Shown here piece by piece: positions 1-6,589 of a stretch of 11,491 nucleotides of DNA. A program made the translations under genes and the position numbers. The stretch lies in NCBI GenBank assembly GCA_025355115.1, contig JANXLO010000550.1, positions 1 to 11,491 on the forward strand, given 5' to 3'. The notes under the pieces were generated by a model. That model did no database searches. It had not been told where the DNA came from and saw only the letters and a program-made list of their open reading frames with translations. The DNA comes from Chthonomonadaceae bacterium. Its GTDB lineage: Bacteria; Armatimonadota; Chthonomonadetes; Chthonomonadales; Chthonomonadaceae. How positions within the stretch are numbered: position 1 is the first letter of the stretch; the number at the start of each line of letters is the position of its first letter.

Positions 1-786
1 AGCGATATTCTCACATCCGAAGCCTCTGGACGCCGCGCGTTCGTCCGCGGTGCGGGCCTCGCCGCCGCCGGCCTAGTCGCCGCCACGATGCTAGTCCCCG
101 GCAGGGCCGAAGCCGCTATTCCCAGTGCCATTCCGGGTAGCGGTGACATTCAAGTACTCAACTACGCGCTCGCCCTGGAGGACCTGGAGGCAGACCTCTA
201 CGTCCAGGCAATACTTAGACTGACGGGGGGAGGCACCGACCCGCAGGCGGCAGCGAGCGTCGGATTCATCTCCGGCCTCAACGTGTCCGGAATCGATGTG
301 GCCTACATCCAGAAGTTTGCCCCTGTCGAGGCTGCTCACCGCGACTTTCTGAAGGGCGCGCTCGGCTCCTCCGCGATCACGACAATCAAGCCCGCGAAAT
401 ACGATTTCGGCATCCAGAACATGACCCGCCAGCAGGTGCTCGATCTGGTGCTGGAGGCTGAAGCTACCGGCGTGCAGGCTTACCTGGGCGCGATCCCCTG
501 CTTCTCCACAAAGAGCAAATATACGCAGACAGCAGCGGCCATCCAGGGAACCGAGGCCCGCCACACGAGCATTCTGACCATCGTGCGGAACATTCTATCC
601 GTGCAGGGCATAGTAACCGACCCGATAGCGCCTGTCGCGCCCCTGAAAGGCGATTCCGGCTCAATCCCGACTGCGACCAGCTACGACAATGCGCGTCCGA
701 ACAGTGGTACAGCGGATGCCCGCGATCTGTTCCTAGCGCCGGATCAGGTTCTGGCTCGAGTAGGCCCCTTCATCAAGTACATCTAG
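1..786 (+). CDS. Tat-exported ferritin-like domain protein (5' end outside window)
   Basis: The reading frame is open from the first base, so the start lies upstream and only the 3' part is present. Counting from the first codon in the window, residues 10-17 read GRRAFVRG, a twin-arginine motif, followed by an Ala/Gly/Leu-rich hydrophobic stretch and a probable cleavage site near GRAEA (about 34-38). The protein is therefore probably exported folded by the Tat pathway. The mature part looks like a four-helix ferritin-like domain of the Ferritin_2 type. Carboxylate/histidine residues sit where a di-iron site would expect them: E60/E63, ExxH at 110-113, E152/E154 and a second ExxH at 185-188. 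Iron binding is inferred from this pattern; the substrate or role (oxidase, storage, stress protection) cannot be read from sequence. The first ATG in the window (position 88) lies inside the signal peptide and is not a credible start. A strong terminator follows, so the gene is probably transcribed separately from the pilus genes. Confidence 0.85.
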   Translation, partial: SDILTSEASGRRAFVRGAGLAAAGLVAATMLVPGRAEAAIPSAIPGSGDIQVLNYALALEDLEADLYVQAILRLTGGGTDPQAAASVGFISGLNVSGIDVAYIQKFAPVEAAHRDFLKGALGSSAITTIKPAKYDFGIQNMTRQQVLDLVLEAEATGVQAYLGAIPCFSTKSKYTQTAAAIQGTEARHTSILTIVRNILSVQGIVTDPIAPVAPLKGDSGSIPTATSYDNARPNSGTADARDLFLAPDQVLARVGPFIKYI

Positions 787-808
787 TCCATTTGATGGCG
801 CTGCCTTT

Positions 809-842
809 GCCTCTCTTCCCAGGTGGGAGAGAGGCTTTTTTT
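809..842 (+). terminator. rho-independent terminator of the ferritin-like gene
   Basis: An 11-bp stem (809-820 with 825-835, one bulged T at 817) closes a four-base loop and is followed directly by seven T residues (836-842). It lies 22 nt after the stop codon of the ferritin-like gene. This is a textbook intrinsic terminator and separates that gene from the pilus operon. Confidence 0.9.
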
Positions 843-990
843 GTTCATTCGGCTGCCTCGGGCGTCGCTTCAGCAGGAATCGGTGAACCCCTGAGGGTTG
901 AAATGCAACAAAAAAGAGAGTCGAAACAGGCAGAGAATGGACGCGACCGGAGCAAACGGCGAAAAATATTTCGTCGGCGGGCCTGAGGAG

Positions 991-1019
991 TTGACAGGGT
1001 CAGGCAAAACTGTTACAAT
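991..1019 (+). promoter_or_regulatory. Sigma-70-type promoter for the pilM operon
   Basis: A consensus -35 box TTGACA (991-996) is separated by exactly 17 nt from TACAAT (1014-1019), which differs from the -10 consensus at one position. Transcription would start near 1026, leaving an untranslated leader of about 150 nt before pilM. The near-perfect boxes suggest a constitutive housekeeping promoter with no obvious need for an activator. Confidence 0.75.
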
Positions 1020-1178
1020 GCTCACCAGTGTCTCGCCGTTTGCCTGCCGGACTCCTCGCCGCACTATTAGCGGAGGGGTGACCGTCTCTATCAGCGTGGA
1101 GCGCAGACACCAGAATATCGCTTCTATTTAGGACTTGCCGCTATAAAATTCAGGCGGCAGTCATCAGAGGTTATAGCT

Positions 1179-2723
1179 ATGGCGGGTGGATCATACGTCG
1201 GTCTGGACATCGGTTCCAATCAGATTAAAGTGACTGAGATGCGCAAGTCCGGCACAGGAGTGGAGGTCGTCGCCCTGGGCGTCGGGCCGACGCCGCCGGA
1301 AGCTTACGAAAACAGCCTGATCGTGGATGCTCATCTGCTGGGGCAGGCGGTCAAGAGCCTGTTGAAGCAGTCCGGCATCCGCGCCTCCGATTGCATCAGC
1401 TCCGTCTCGGGACAGTCCGCCGTCGTGGTGCGCGTCATCGACGTGCCTCAGATGAGCGCTGGCGAACTCGCGGAGATGATGAAGTACGAAGTCGAGCGGC
1501 AGGTGCCGTTCGCCGCGAACGAAGTCATCATGGACTATCAGACCATCGACCGTCCTGAAGGCTACGCGGAAGGGCAGAACATGGATGTCCTTCTGGCCGT
1601 AGCTCAGCAGGACATGGTGGATCGCCATGTAGAGATGCTCTTCGCGGCGGGCCTAAAGCCCCGGGCAATCGACGTCGAGCCTCTCGCCGCCGGGCGCACT
1701 CTCCTCGATCTAGGGCCGCAACTGGCTCAGCAAGCTGGCCACACTGTCGCCATCGTGAATATCGGAGCCGCCAACACAGACGTCGGCATTTTCCGCGACA
1801 AGCTTCTGACTTTCCCGCGCACTCTGCCCCTGGCGGGGGACGCGCTGACCCGCTCCATCGCCGACCATCTTCAGGTGGATATTCCTACGGCTGAAGCCTA
1901 TAAATGCGACGTCGGAGAGGTCATTCTCGGTCAGTCGGCAGCGCCGCAGGCAAGCTTCGGAGGCGATGCGGCCTTCGGCGGCGGCTTCTACGATTTCGGC
2001 GTTCCCGGGATCGCACCCGATGCCGCGCCGCAGCAGGAGACCGCCCCCTCTCCCTTCTTCCAGCCCGGCGGCGTGATGTTCGGCGGCAATGTCGAAGCCT
2101 CGACGGCTCCGCCCGCTTCCACCAACGAGCAGGTGAGCTCTCCCTCAGGAAGAATGCCCTTCGACTTCGCGACGCCCGGAGCCGATGAACCGCCAGCCAA
2201 TCCAACGTTTGGACAGCCTGAATTCTTCACTCCTGCCGTGCCGGTGTATGAGACCCCGGGACAGCCCGCGCAGCCCTTCCCCGCCCCCGATCCGTTTGGA
2301 ACGCCCGCATCGACCGTGGCCGACGCAAACCTGCCCGTCGCCGTGAGCGGGACCTCCTCCGATCCGCACCGGGATCAGTTGCGCATCAATGTATTCAACG
2401 CGATGGCCCCTGTTCTCTCAGAGCTGGCGCAGGAGCTGCGCCGTTCACTCGAATACTATCGCGGTCGCTCGCAGGACGCTCAGGTTCATGAGATCCTGCT
2501 CGTCGGCGGCTCCGCCCGACTGCCGCACCTGGCCACTTATCTGGAGCAGGAACTCGGCATTCCCACCCGTGTTGCCAATCCGCTCCAGAACGTCACGGTC
2601 AACTCCCGCAACTACTCACCGGAGCAGTTGAGCGATATGGCCTCGCTCTTTCCCATCAGCATCGGGCTGGGGGCTCGCGACCTGATTTTTGTGCCCAACG
2701 CCTCTAAAAAGAAAAAGAAATGA
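1179..2723 (+). CDS. pilM: Type IV pilus assembly protein PilM, actin-like ATPase, with large Pro/Gly-rich insertion
   Basis: PilM is the cytoplasmic actin-like nucleotide-binding protein of the pilus alignment complex and binds the N-terminal tail of PilN. The 514-residue protein carries the expected landmarks: phosphate-1 loop GLDIGSNQIK (8-17); the family segment running from VIDVPQM through EVERQVPF (about 86-111); phosphate-2 loop NIGAANTDVGIF (194-205); and adenosine motif LLVGGSARLPHL (440-451). Typical PilM is about 350 residues. The excess is an insertion at about 251-395, rich in Pro, Gly, Ala and Phe with repeated PFG/FGG-type units, between the helix ending at CDVGEVI and the conserved block starting at LRINVFN. 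The C-terminus is a basic SKKKKK tail. The ATG is preceded by AGAGG (1166-1170) at 8-nt spacing. It is the first gene of the operon; pilN follows after 81 nt. Identification is firm; the role of the insert is unknown. Confidence 0.95.
   Translation: MAGGSYVGLDIGSNQIKVTEMRKSGTGVEVVALGVGPTPPEAYENSLIVDAHLLGQAVKSLLKQSGIRASDCISSVSGQSAVVVRVIDVPQMSAGELAEMMKYEVERQVPFAANEVIMDYQTIDRPEGYAEGQNMDVLLAVAQQDMVDRHVEMLFAAGLKPRAIDVEPLAAGRTLLDLGPQLAQQAGHTVAIVNIGAANTDVGIFRDKLLTFPRTLPLAGDALTRSIADHLQVDIPTAEAYKCDVGEVILGQSAAPQASFGGDAAFGGGFYDFGVPGIAPDAAPQQETAPSPFFQPGGVMFGGNVEASTAPPASTNEQVSSPSGRMPFDFATPGADEPPANPTFGQPEFFTPAVPVYETPGQPAQPFPAPDPFGTPASTVADANLPVAVSGTSSDPHRDQLRINVFNAMAPVLSELAQELRRSLEYYRGRSQDAQVHEILLVGGSARLPHLATYLEQELGIPTRVANPLQNVTVNSRNYSPEQLSDMASLFPISIGLGARDLIFVPNASKKKKK
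1929..2363 (+). repeat. Pro/Gly/Phe-rich low-complexity insertion in pilM
   Basis: This coding segment corresponds to PilM residues 251-395. It lacks predicted secondary structure by eye and uses imperfect recurring units such as FGG, PFG, FFQP and PFP with many Ala, Pro and Ser. It splits two conserved blocks of the ATPase fold, so it probably loops out of the folded domain. The repeats are degenerate at the DNA level, with no exact tandem unit. Confidence 0.7.
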
Positions 2724-2729
2724 AGCCGG

Positions 2730-2780
2730 GAAGCACGGCGGGGCGGGGAATTCAACCCTGCCGCCTTAGGCCGTGCCTTC
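2730..2780 (+). other. Intercistronic hairpin between pilM and pilN
   Basis: The 81-nt gap between pilM and pilN can fold: 2733-2739 (GCACGGC) pairs with 2770-2776 (GCCGTGC), extended by GAA/TTC after a single bulged C. The enclosed GC-rich arms (about 2737-2748 and 2757-2766) can also pair. There is no T-run, so it is not an intrinsic terminator. An mRNA stability or processing element is possible but unproven. Confidence 0.4.
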
Positions 2781-2804
2781 TCTTCTCCAGGGGAGACGAC
2801 TACG

Positions 2805-3728
2805 ATGCTGCGCATCAACCTGCTGCCGCCCTATATCTATGACAAACAGAAGAAAGTCCGCCTCGGAATGCTCTGGGCCGCAATCGTTGCGGGAGCACTG
2901 GGCCTCTTCCTGTTCTGGCTGATCACGCTGAACCAGAAGTACAGCGAGCAAAAGGATCTGCAGACGAAGGCCGAAGGCCTGCGGACAGACTATGAGAAGG
3001 CTGAATCGGATATCAAGAGTGAGGAGAACCGCCGCGCGCAGATCGAGAAGCGTCAGGTGTTCATCGCCGCTGCCCAGAAGTACAACGACTCCTGGCCCGC
3101 CGCGATGGAGATGATGCGTGCCGTGACCGCGGACAATATCCTGCTCAAGACGATGGCGTTCGACGCCGGACGCAAGACAATCAGCCTTACAGGATTTGCC
3201 AAGACGGAGACCGATATCGTCAAATGGTGGATGTACTTGCGCAACAACTACGCGGGGCCTGATCCTGCGCTGCCCTTCGACAACGTCGCGATCAGCCTGC
3301 CCAAGCATCCCTGGCCACCGGCTGGCACTGCTACGGCGGGAGCCAACGGGCTGCCCGGCGGGTTCGGTGGCCCTGGCTCCGGAGGCGGCGGATCCGCAGG
3401 CGGTGCGAGCATGGCTAGCATGGCTACCATGTCCACCTTCGGCGGCAAAGGCGGATCGCCTGGCGGCGGACCCGGTGGACCCGGCGGCGGAGCCGCGGAC
3501 GCGGCAGTCGGCCCTGGGGTCATCGAAGGCCGTCCCGGCATCAATTTTACGGCCTCGCTCGTGCTGAAAAAAGCGCTTGCCGACGGCATTGCGACCCCCG
3601 CTTGGGGCGGTGGTGGCGCGCCTGCCGGACCATCGGGCTTCGGCGGCCCCGGCATAAGCGGCCCTGGCGGCGGAGGCATGCCGGGCAGCGGCGGCGCACC
3701 GGGCAGCGCCGGAAGAATGGGGAATTAG
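2805..3728 (+). CDS. pilN: Type IV pilus inner-membrane protein PilN with Gly-rich segments
   Basis: PilN is a bitopic inner-membrane protein that pairs with PilO and tethers PilM. The start shows the diagnostic cytoplasmic tail RINLLP (3-8), the PilM-binding peptide of the family. A transmembrane helix follows at about 20-42, then a charged, heptad-like periplasmic coiled coil (about 43-95) and the first part of the ferredoxin-like domain (about 100-165, including TISLTGFAKTETDI). That domain is interrupted by a Gly/Pro/Ala-rich stretch (173-238). A final beta-strand-like block, INFTASLVLKKAL (246-258), seems to complete the fold, and a second Gly-rich tail (267-307) ends the protein. Typical PilN is about 180-220 residues, so the 307-residue length is explained by these two stretches. 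The Shine-Dalgarno AGGGGAG (2789-2795) sits 9 nt before the ATG. pilO follows 9 nt after the stop. Confidence 0.93.
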   Translation: MLRINLLPPYIYDKQKKVRLGMLWAAIVAGALGLFLFWLITLNQKYSEQKDLQTKAEGLRTDYEKAESDIKSEENRRAQIEKRQVFIAAAQKYNDSWPAAMEMMRAVTADNILLKTMAFDAGRKTISLTGFAKTETDIVKWWMYLRNNYAGPDPALPFDNVAISLPKHPWPPAGTATAGANGLPGGFGGPGSGGGGSAGGASMASMATMSTFGGKGGSPGGGPGGPGGGAADAAVGPGVIEGRPGINFTASLVLKKALADGIATPAWGGGGAPAGPSGFGGPGISGPGGGGMPGSGGAPGSAGRMGN

Positions 3729-3737
3729 GAGAAAACG

Positions 3738-4556
3738 ATGTCTAAATTGACCTCTTTGCATATCAACCTCATCGGCATAGGCACCGCGCTTCTTATGTCG
3801 ATCATTCTCTTCTTCGCGCTCATCAAGCCGAAGAACGAGGATATCGACACCTCCAGCAAGGCAACCGCCGCCGCCGAGGAGGCGGGCGGCACCGAAGCCA
3901 AAGTGGCCGCACACAGGAAAGATTTCGTCAATTCCAAGGAGAAGACAAAGGTCATCACCGCAGCCTGGGCCATCAATCAGGCGCGTTATATGCCTAAGAT
4001 AGCGTTCTCCCCGCAGCAGAAGAGCACCAGCTTGCTGAACCTGTACGCCTTCAACGGCCTCTACAGCGACGGCAAAGTATACGGCATTCGAGACCTCCCA
4101 ATGGTCTGGGGCGTCAAAGTTAAAAAATGGTACGATGCGCATGACCGCGAAGGCGTCACCCGCAGCTTCGGCCAGGATTTCCCCATCGACTCCTTCAGCA
4201 CCGACCCCAACGACATATCGAAGCTGGCTTCCATCCGGTTTCCACAGGACAAGCCCTGGCACGTGACCGTCGTCGCCAAGTCATTCAATGCCGCGATGCT
4301 CCATCTCCGACGCTTCAACGCCATGCACGGCTTCGGGATGCCGGTCGTCGACAATGTCGCTCTGTCAGGCCAGAGTCCCAGCCTGAACGTCTCGTACGAT
4401 ATGCATCTGGATGTGATTCCACCGGCCGATCCGCCGGCTGCAGACCCGGTCATCGGCGGAGGAGGCGGGGGCGCAGCTACAGGAGCAGGGCCTGCTGGCT
4501 TCGGCTCGTTCGGGGGCAAAGGCGCCAAGGGCCCCGTAGGCATGCCGGGGGGCTAG
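3738..4556 (+). CDS. pilO: Type IV pilus inner-membrane protein PilO
   Basis: PilO forms a heterodimer with PilN and spaces the inner-membrane platform from PilP and the secretin. The 272-residue protein has a short cytoplasmic N-terminus and one transmembrane helix (about 9-29). A charged, Ala/Lys/Glu-rich helical stretch follows (about 31-75), then an intermediate region. The C-terminal periplasmic domain (about 172-227) has the PilO-like pattern, with WHVTVVAKSF, a helix and MHLDVI. A Pro- and Gly-rich tail (229-272) follows that is not typical of PilO. The ribosome binding site AGGAG (3727-3731) overlaps the pilN stop codon, indicating translational coupling. The assignment rests on topology, the C-terminal pattern and its position after pilN; overall similarity to well-known PilO proteins looks low, as is usual for this family. 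Confidence 0.85.
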   Translation: MSKLTSLHINLIGIGTALLMSIILFFALIKPKNEDIDTSSKATAAAEEAGGTEAKVAAHRKDFVNSKEKTKVITAAWAINQARYMPKIAFSPQQKSTSLLNLYAFNGLYSDGKVYGIRDLPMVWGVKVKKWYDAHDREGVTRSFGQDFPIDSFSTDPNDISKLASIRFPQDKPWHVTVVAKSFNAAMLHLRRFNAMHGFGMPVVDNVALSGQSPSLNVSYDMHLDVIPPADPPAADPVIGGGGGGAATGAGPAGFGSFGGKGAKGPVGMPGG

Positions 4557-4606
4557 GCACAGGGTAGCAGCGGGTAGTCCGTGCGTTCGCACAGAGGAAT
4601 AGCAGC

Positions 4607-5485
4607 ATGAAACGAAGACAACTTCTGACAATATCCAGCATCGCGACCTGCGCCTTTGTGGGCGGCGTTGCCTCCTGGCTGATCTATCGGCCCGAAGGGG
4701 CCGCAGCCCCAATCCATCTGACTTCGGTCGGACAGGCCGGCCCAACTACGCCGGGAGGTCGCCCGAAGGGGCCAGGCCCCGGAGGCTTCGGCCAGCGCCC
4801 GCCAGGCGCTCCCGGCACCCCGACTTCTGGACCCGCCCCTGGCCGTCCCGGTCGTCCTGGACGCCCAGGCGGCCCAGCGACAGGAAACCCCGGCGGAGTC
4901 TTCGGCAACGGCAAGGCACCAGCCCCCGGCCCGCCCAAACCGGTCGTCAAGGCCCTTCCCAATCGCAAGGGGTTCGATCCGTTCTATGTCAGCTGGAAGA
5001 TCATTCCGCCGCCTCCCTATGTCTTCACCGACGTCGAGCCGATACGGCTCGCGCCGCCGGAGGCGGTCGTCCTACCTGAAAAGCCATACGAGGTGCGTGA
5101 GGAGGCTGTGGCGCGCGTCTCCGGAATTATGAGCGGCGACGGCATCTATGCCATTTTGGAGCTGCCGCAAGGCGATCCCGTTATCGTCAAGCCTGGCAGC
5201 AGCGTCGAGCTTCCGATTTCAGGGGGGCAAACCAAACGCACCTATCGAGTCGTCTCTATAAAAGGAGAAACGGTCACCCTGCAGAGCAAAGAGGGTAAAG
5301 CGACCTACACACAGTTGATTCCCCTCAGCGACGTGCCGCTGAACGGCCAGAGCAACACCGGGCCACGCGGCAATCCCGGGGGCGGAATGCAGGGCAACCC
5401 CGGCGGCGGGCCTAGCTTCGGCGGGCCGGCAGGAGCCGGAGGCGGACGCAAAGGCGGGGGGCCAGGCGGCGGGCCTCCCCAGTAA
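4607..5485 (+). CDS. pilP: PilP-like periplasmic linker of the type IV pilus complex
   Basis: PilP connects the PilN/PilO platform to the N domains of the secretin. This 292-residue protein begins with a basic MKRRQLL and a hydrophobic segment (6-27), either a signal anchor or an export signal. Cys15 follows I-A-T, which is a poor lipobox, so lipidation is doubtful. A Pro/Gly-rich, locally collagen-like linker (about 42-113) leads to a beta-rich domain (about 160-248). This contains RVSGIMSGDGIYAILEL, VIVKPGSSVEL and YRVVSIKGETVTLQ, matching the small beta-sandwich pattern of PilP/GspC-type proteins. A Gly/Pro-rich tail (250-292) closes it. AGAGGA (4593-4598) lies 8 nt before the ATG. Its place between pilO and the secretin genes supports the call. 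I see the domain pattern clearly, but orthology to PilP proper is inferred. Confidence 0.75.
   Translation: MKRRQLLTISSIATCAFVGGVASWLIYRPEGAAAPIHLTSVGQAGPTTPGGRPKGPGPGGFGQRPPGAPGTPTSGPAPGRPGRPGRPGGPATGNPGGVFGNGKAPAPGPPKPVVKALPNRKGFDPFYVSWKIIPPPPYVFTDVEPIRLAPPEAVVLPEKPYEVREEAVARVSGIMSGDGIYAILELPQGDPVIVKPGSSVELPISGGQTKRTYRVVSIKGETVTLQSKEGKATYTQLIPLSDVPLNGQSNTGPRGNPGGGMQGNPGGGPSFGGPAGAGGGRKGGGPGGGPPQ
4730..4945 (+). repeat. Pro/Gly-rich, collagen-like linker in the pilP-like gene
   Basis: Codons for residues 42-113 encode Gly-Pro-rich sequence with short collagen-like G-X-P/R triplets such as GRPGRPGRPGG. It separates the membrane segment from the folded domain and probably acts as a flexible or extended spacer across the periplasm. 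Confidence 0.65.
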
Positions 5486-5498
5486 GAGAAACATCCAC

Positions 5499-5530
5499 TT
5501 GTCTACTGCCGGACAGAGACAAAACCTTTT
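5499..5530 (+). terminator. Weak terminator-like hairpin after the pilP-like gene
   Basis: TTGTCT (5499-5504) pairs with AGACAA (5517-5522). After a bulged A the stem continues as CTG/CAG, giving 9 bp around a 5-nt loop. Only four T residues follow (5527-5530), after a 4-nt gap. It lies 13 nt after the pilP stop. It may partly terminate or attenuate transcription and so separate pilMNOP from the downstream secretin genes. Confidence 0.35.
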
Positions 5531-5792
5531 CTCACGAGGTATACTTCTCAGCATATGGCGGTCGTGTAACCCTTTCCACGCCCGTATCGTCTAATCTGTA
5601 TCCATCGCGCAAATGGAGTTGCGCACCAATAAGCTCTGGATTTCGTCTGCATGTGCCGCTTATCTTGAGAAACACGGGCGCAGCAGGCAGGTCTTGTAAC
5701 TGTGTGAGTTCGGCGCGTTCGATGGTGCCGCGCTTCAAGGATGGGGAACGAACGAGGGAGACTTGTCGTCACTCATCCCGTGCAGCCTTGTC

Positions 5793-5812
5793 CCCGTCAT
5801 GCAGATGACGGG
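5793..5812 (+). other. Perfect 8-bp hairpin in the leader of the secretin-N gene
   Basis: CCCGTCAT (5793-5800) and ATGACGGG (5805-5812) pair perfectly around a GCAG loop. No T-run follows, so it is not a terminator. It lies about 75 nt before the start codon and could be a leader RNA element or a protein binding site. Confidence 0.45.
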
Positions 5813-5887
5813 AAACCGCTCGACGGAAATATCGGACGCGCTTGACAATCATGTCTTCTGCGGCCTTACTCGGAGGAGGAGAAACCG

Positions 5888-6589
5888 ATGTCACTTAAAT
5901 TTGGCAAACTTGGTCTGGCGACCCTGTCGCTGACCGCACTGGGCCTGCTGGCTATGCCCGGCGGAGCTCGCGCTCAGGATCCCCCTGTAGATCCCGCGGC
6001 AGGCGCGAACGACCCGACCACGAAGAAAATCTCGCTGGATCTGGAGAGCACCAATCTCTACTCCGCGCTCAAGCTTCTCTTCGGTCACATCAATGCCAAC
6101 TACTTCCTTGATCCCACTCTCAAGAACGCGGAAGTCTCGGTACATCTGCATGATGTGCCGTTCCGAGTGGCGCTCGATACTCTCGTCAAGTCCACCGGCC
6201 TTCCGCTGACCTGGAAGTTCGAGGACAATATCTACCGGATCGTTCCCAAAGAGGTCGAAAATGGCGTTGGCCCCGAGGCGGGAATGCCGACGGATAAGCC
6301 GCTGGACGAAGGGGACACCAAGTCGAAGATCGAGCACATTTCGCGCGACTCCTTCACCATGGCTCTGGCCTCCCTGCTGGACATCCTGCCTGAAGGCAAG
6401 ATTCTGAACATCGGCCCGACCACTAAAGGCATCTGGATCAATCCGTATCCCGGCTCCCTTGGCGGCGGCCAGGGCGGCGGCGGCTTTGGCGGCGGCGGCC
6501 TCGGCGGCGGCGGCAGCCAGGGCGGCGGAGGCTTCGGCGGAGGTGGCGGCGGTCGTGGCGGCGGTGGAGGCGGCCGCGGCGGCTTCTGA
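5888..6589 (+). CDS. Freestanding secretin N-domain (STN/N0-N1) protein with poly-Gly tail
   Basis: The 233-residue protein starts with a classical signal peptide (hydrophobic 8-23, cleavage probably after ARA at 27-29) and is predicted periplasmic. Residues 47-120 form a secretin/TonB short N-terminal (STN, N0) domain that parallels the one in the downstream PilQ: ISLDLESTNLYSALKLL here against IDLDLAESPLRAAIRLV there. Residues 146-188 (SKIEHISRDSFTMALASLL...) parallel the start of the PilQ N1 segment (SKVEKIRLLYSDPRTI...). From 191 the protein ends in an almost pure Gly tail with a few Gln, Phe and Arg residues. There is no secretin beta-barrel domain, so it cannot form the pore alone. It may associate with PilQ or PilP, or be a truncated paralogue. 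A very strong Shine-Dalgarno, GGAGGAGGA (5872-5880), sits 7 nt before the ATG, which argues for real expression. I know no standard gene name for it. Confidence 0.8.
   Translation: MSLKFGKLGLATLSLTALGLLAMPGGARAQDPPVDPAAGANDPTTKKISLDLESTNLYSALKLLFGHINANYFLDPTLKNAEVSVHLHDVPFRVALDTLVKSTGLPLTWKFEDNIYRIVPKEVENGVGPEAGMPTDKPLDEGDTKSKIEHISRDSFTMALASLLDILPEGKILNIGPTTKGIWINPYPGSLGGGQGGGGFGGGGLGGGGSQGGGGFGGGGGGRGGGGGGRGGF
6458..6586 (+). repeat. Poly-glycine tail of the secretin-N protein
   Basis: Codons for residues 191-233 are mostly GGC/GGT/GGA, with interspersed Gln, Phe and Arg, producing a simple-sequence GGC-rich DNA tract. Such tracts are prone to slippage and to misassembly, so the exact length should be treated with caution. 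Confidence 0.8.

Larger units (their letters stand above)
787..1178 (+). other. Intergenic region and pilM leader
   Basis: This 392-nt stretch holds the terminator, then about 150 nt without a recognisable signal, then a sigma-70 promoter and a leader of roughly 150 nt. The leader contains a possible hairpin (1054-1062 with 1070-1078, one mismatch, 7-nt loop) and a small inverted repeat, TGCCGC/GCGGCA (1136-1141 with 1154-1159). A TATAAA at 1142-1147 could be a second -10 element, but no good -35 accompanies it. Short open frames here have no convincing ribosome binding site or recognisable protein, so I call it non-coding. Confidence 0.6.
5486..5887 (+). other. 402-nt non-coding gap upstream of the secretin-N gene, possibly structured leader
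   Basis: No convincing gene is present: open frames on both strands lack ribosome binding sites and recognisable products. Three kinds of signal are visible. First, a terminator-like hairpin close to the pilP stop. Second, a possible promoter: GAGACA (5516-5521), 18 nt, then TATACT (5540-5545). Third, nested complementary segments: 5579-5585 with 5674-5680 (7 bp), CCAT/ATGG at 5602-5605 with 5613-5616, 5629-5634 with 5658-5663 (6 bp), and a perfect 8-bp hairpin at 5793-5812. A TTGACA at 5842-5847 has only a poor -10 (CTTACT, 5865-5870). The stretch may be a long structured 5' leader of the following gene. Confidence 0.45.

Noticed and set aside
898..1131. A 77-codon ORF upstream of pilM
   Set aside because: The consensus promoter lies inside it, it lacks a good ribosome binding site, and the product has no recognisable features.
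3389..3432. GGATCC followed by ATGGCTAGCATG in pilN, resembling cloning-vector tag sequence
   Set aside because: The match stops after a dozen bases, the reading frame continues smoothly as Gly-rich PilN with an SMA-type repeat, and flanking sequence is native-looking. It is a coincidence of restriction-site-like words.
2766..4262. A 498-codon open frame on the minus strand opposite pilN and pilO
   Set aside because: It is antisense to two well-supported genes. Its predicted product is a patchwork with no domain pattern, and it is explained by GC-rich third positions and Gly/Pro codons keeping the opposite frame open.
5613..5699. A 28-codon + strand ORF in the same gap, a possible leader peptide
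   Set aside because: There is no ribosome binding site before its ATG and no run of regulatory codons, so a leader-peptide attenuator is not supported.
5532..5738. A 68-codon minus-strand frame in the gap before the secretin-N gene, with fairly balanced composition
   Set aside because: It starts with TTG, has no Shine-Dalgarno, overlaps the proposed promoter and leader structures, and resembles no family I know. A homology search would settle it.
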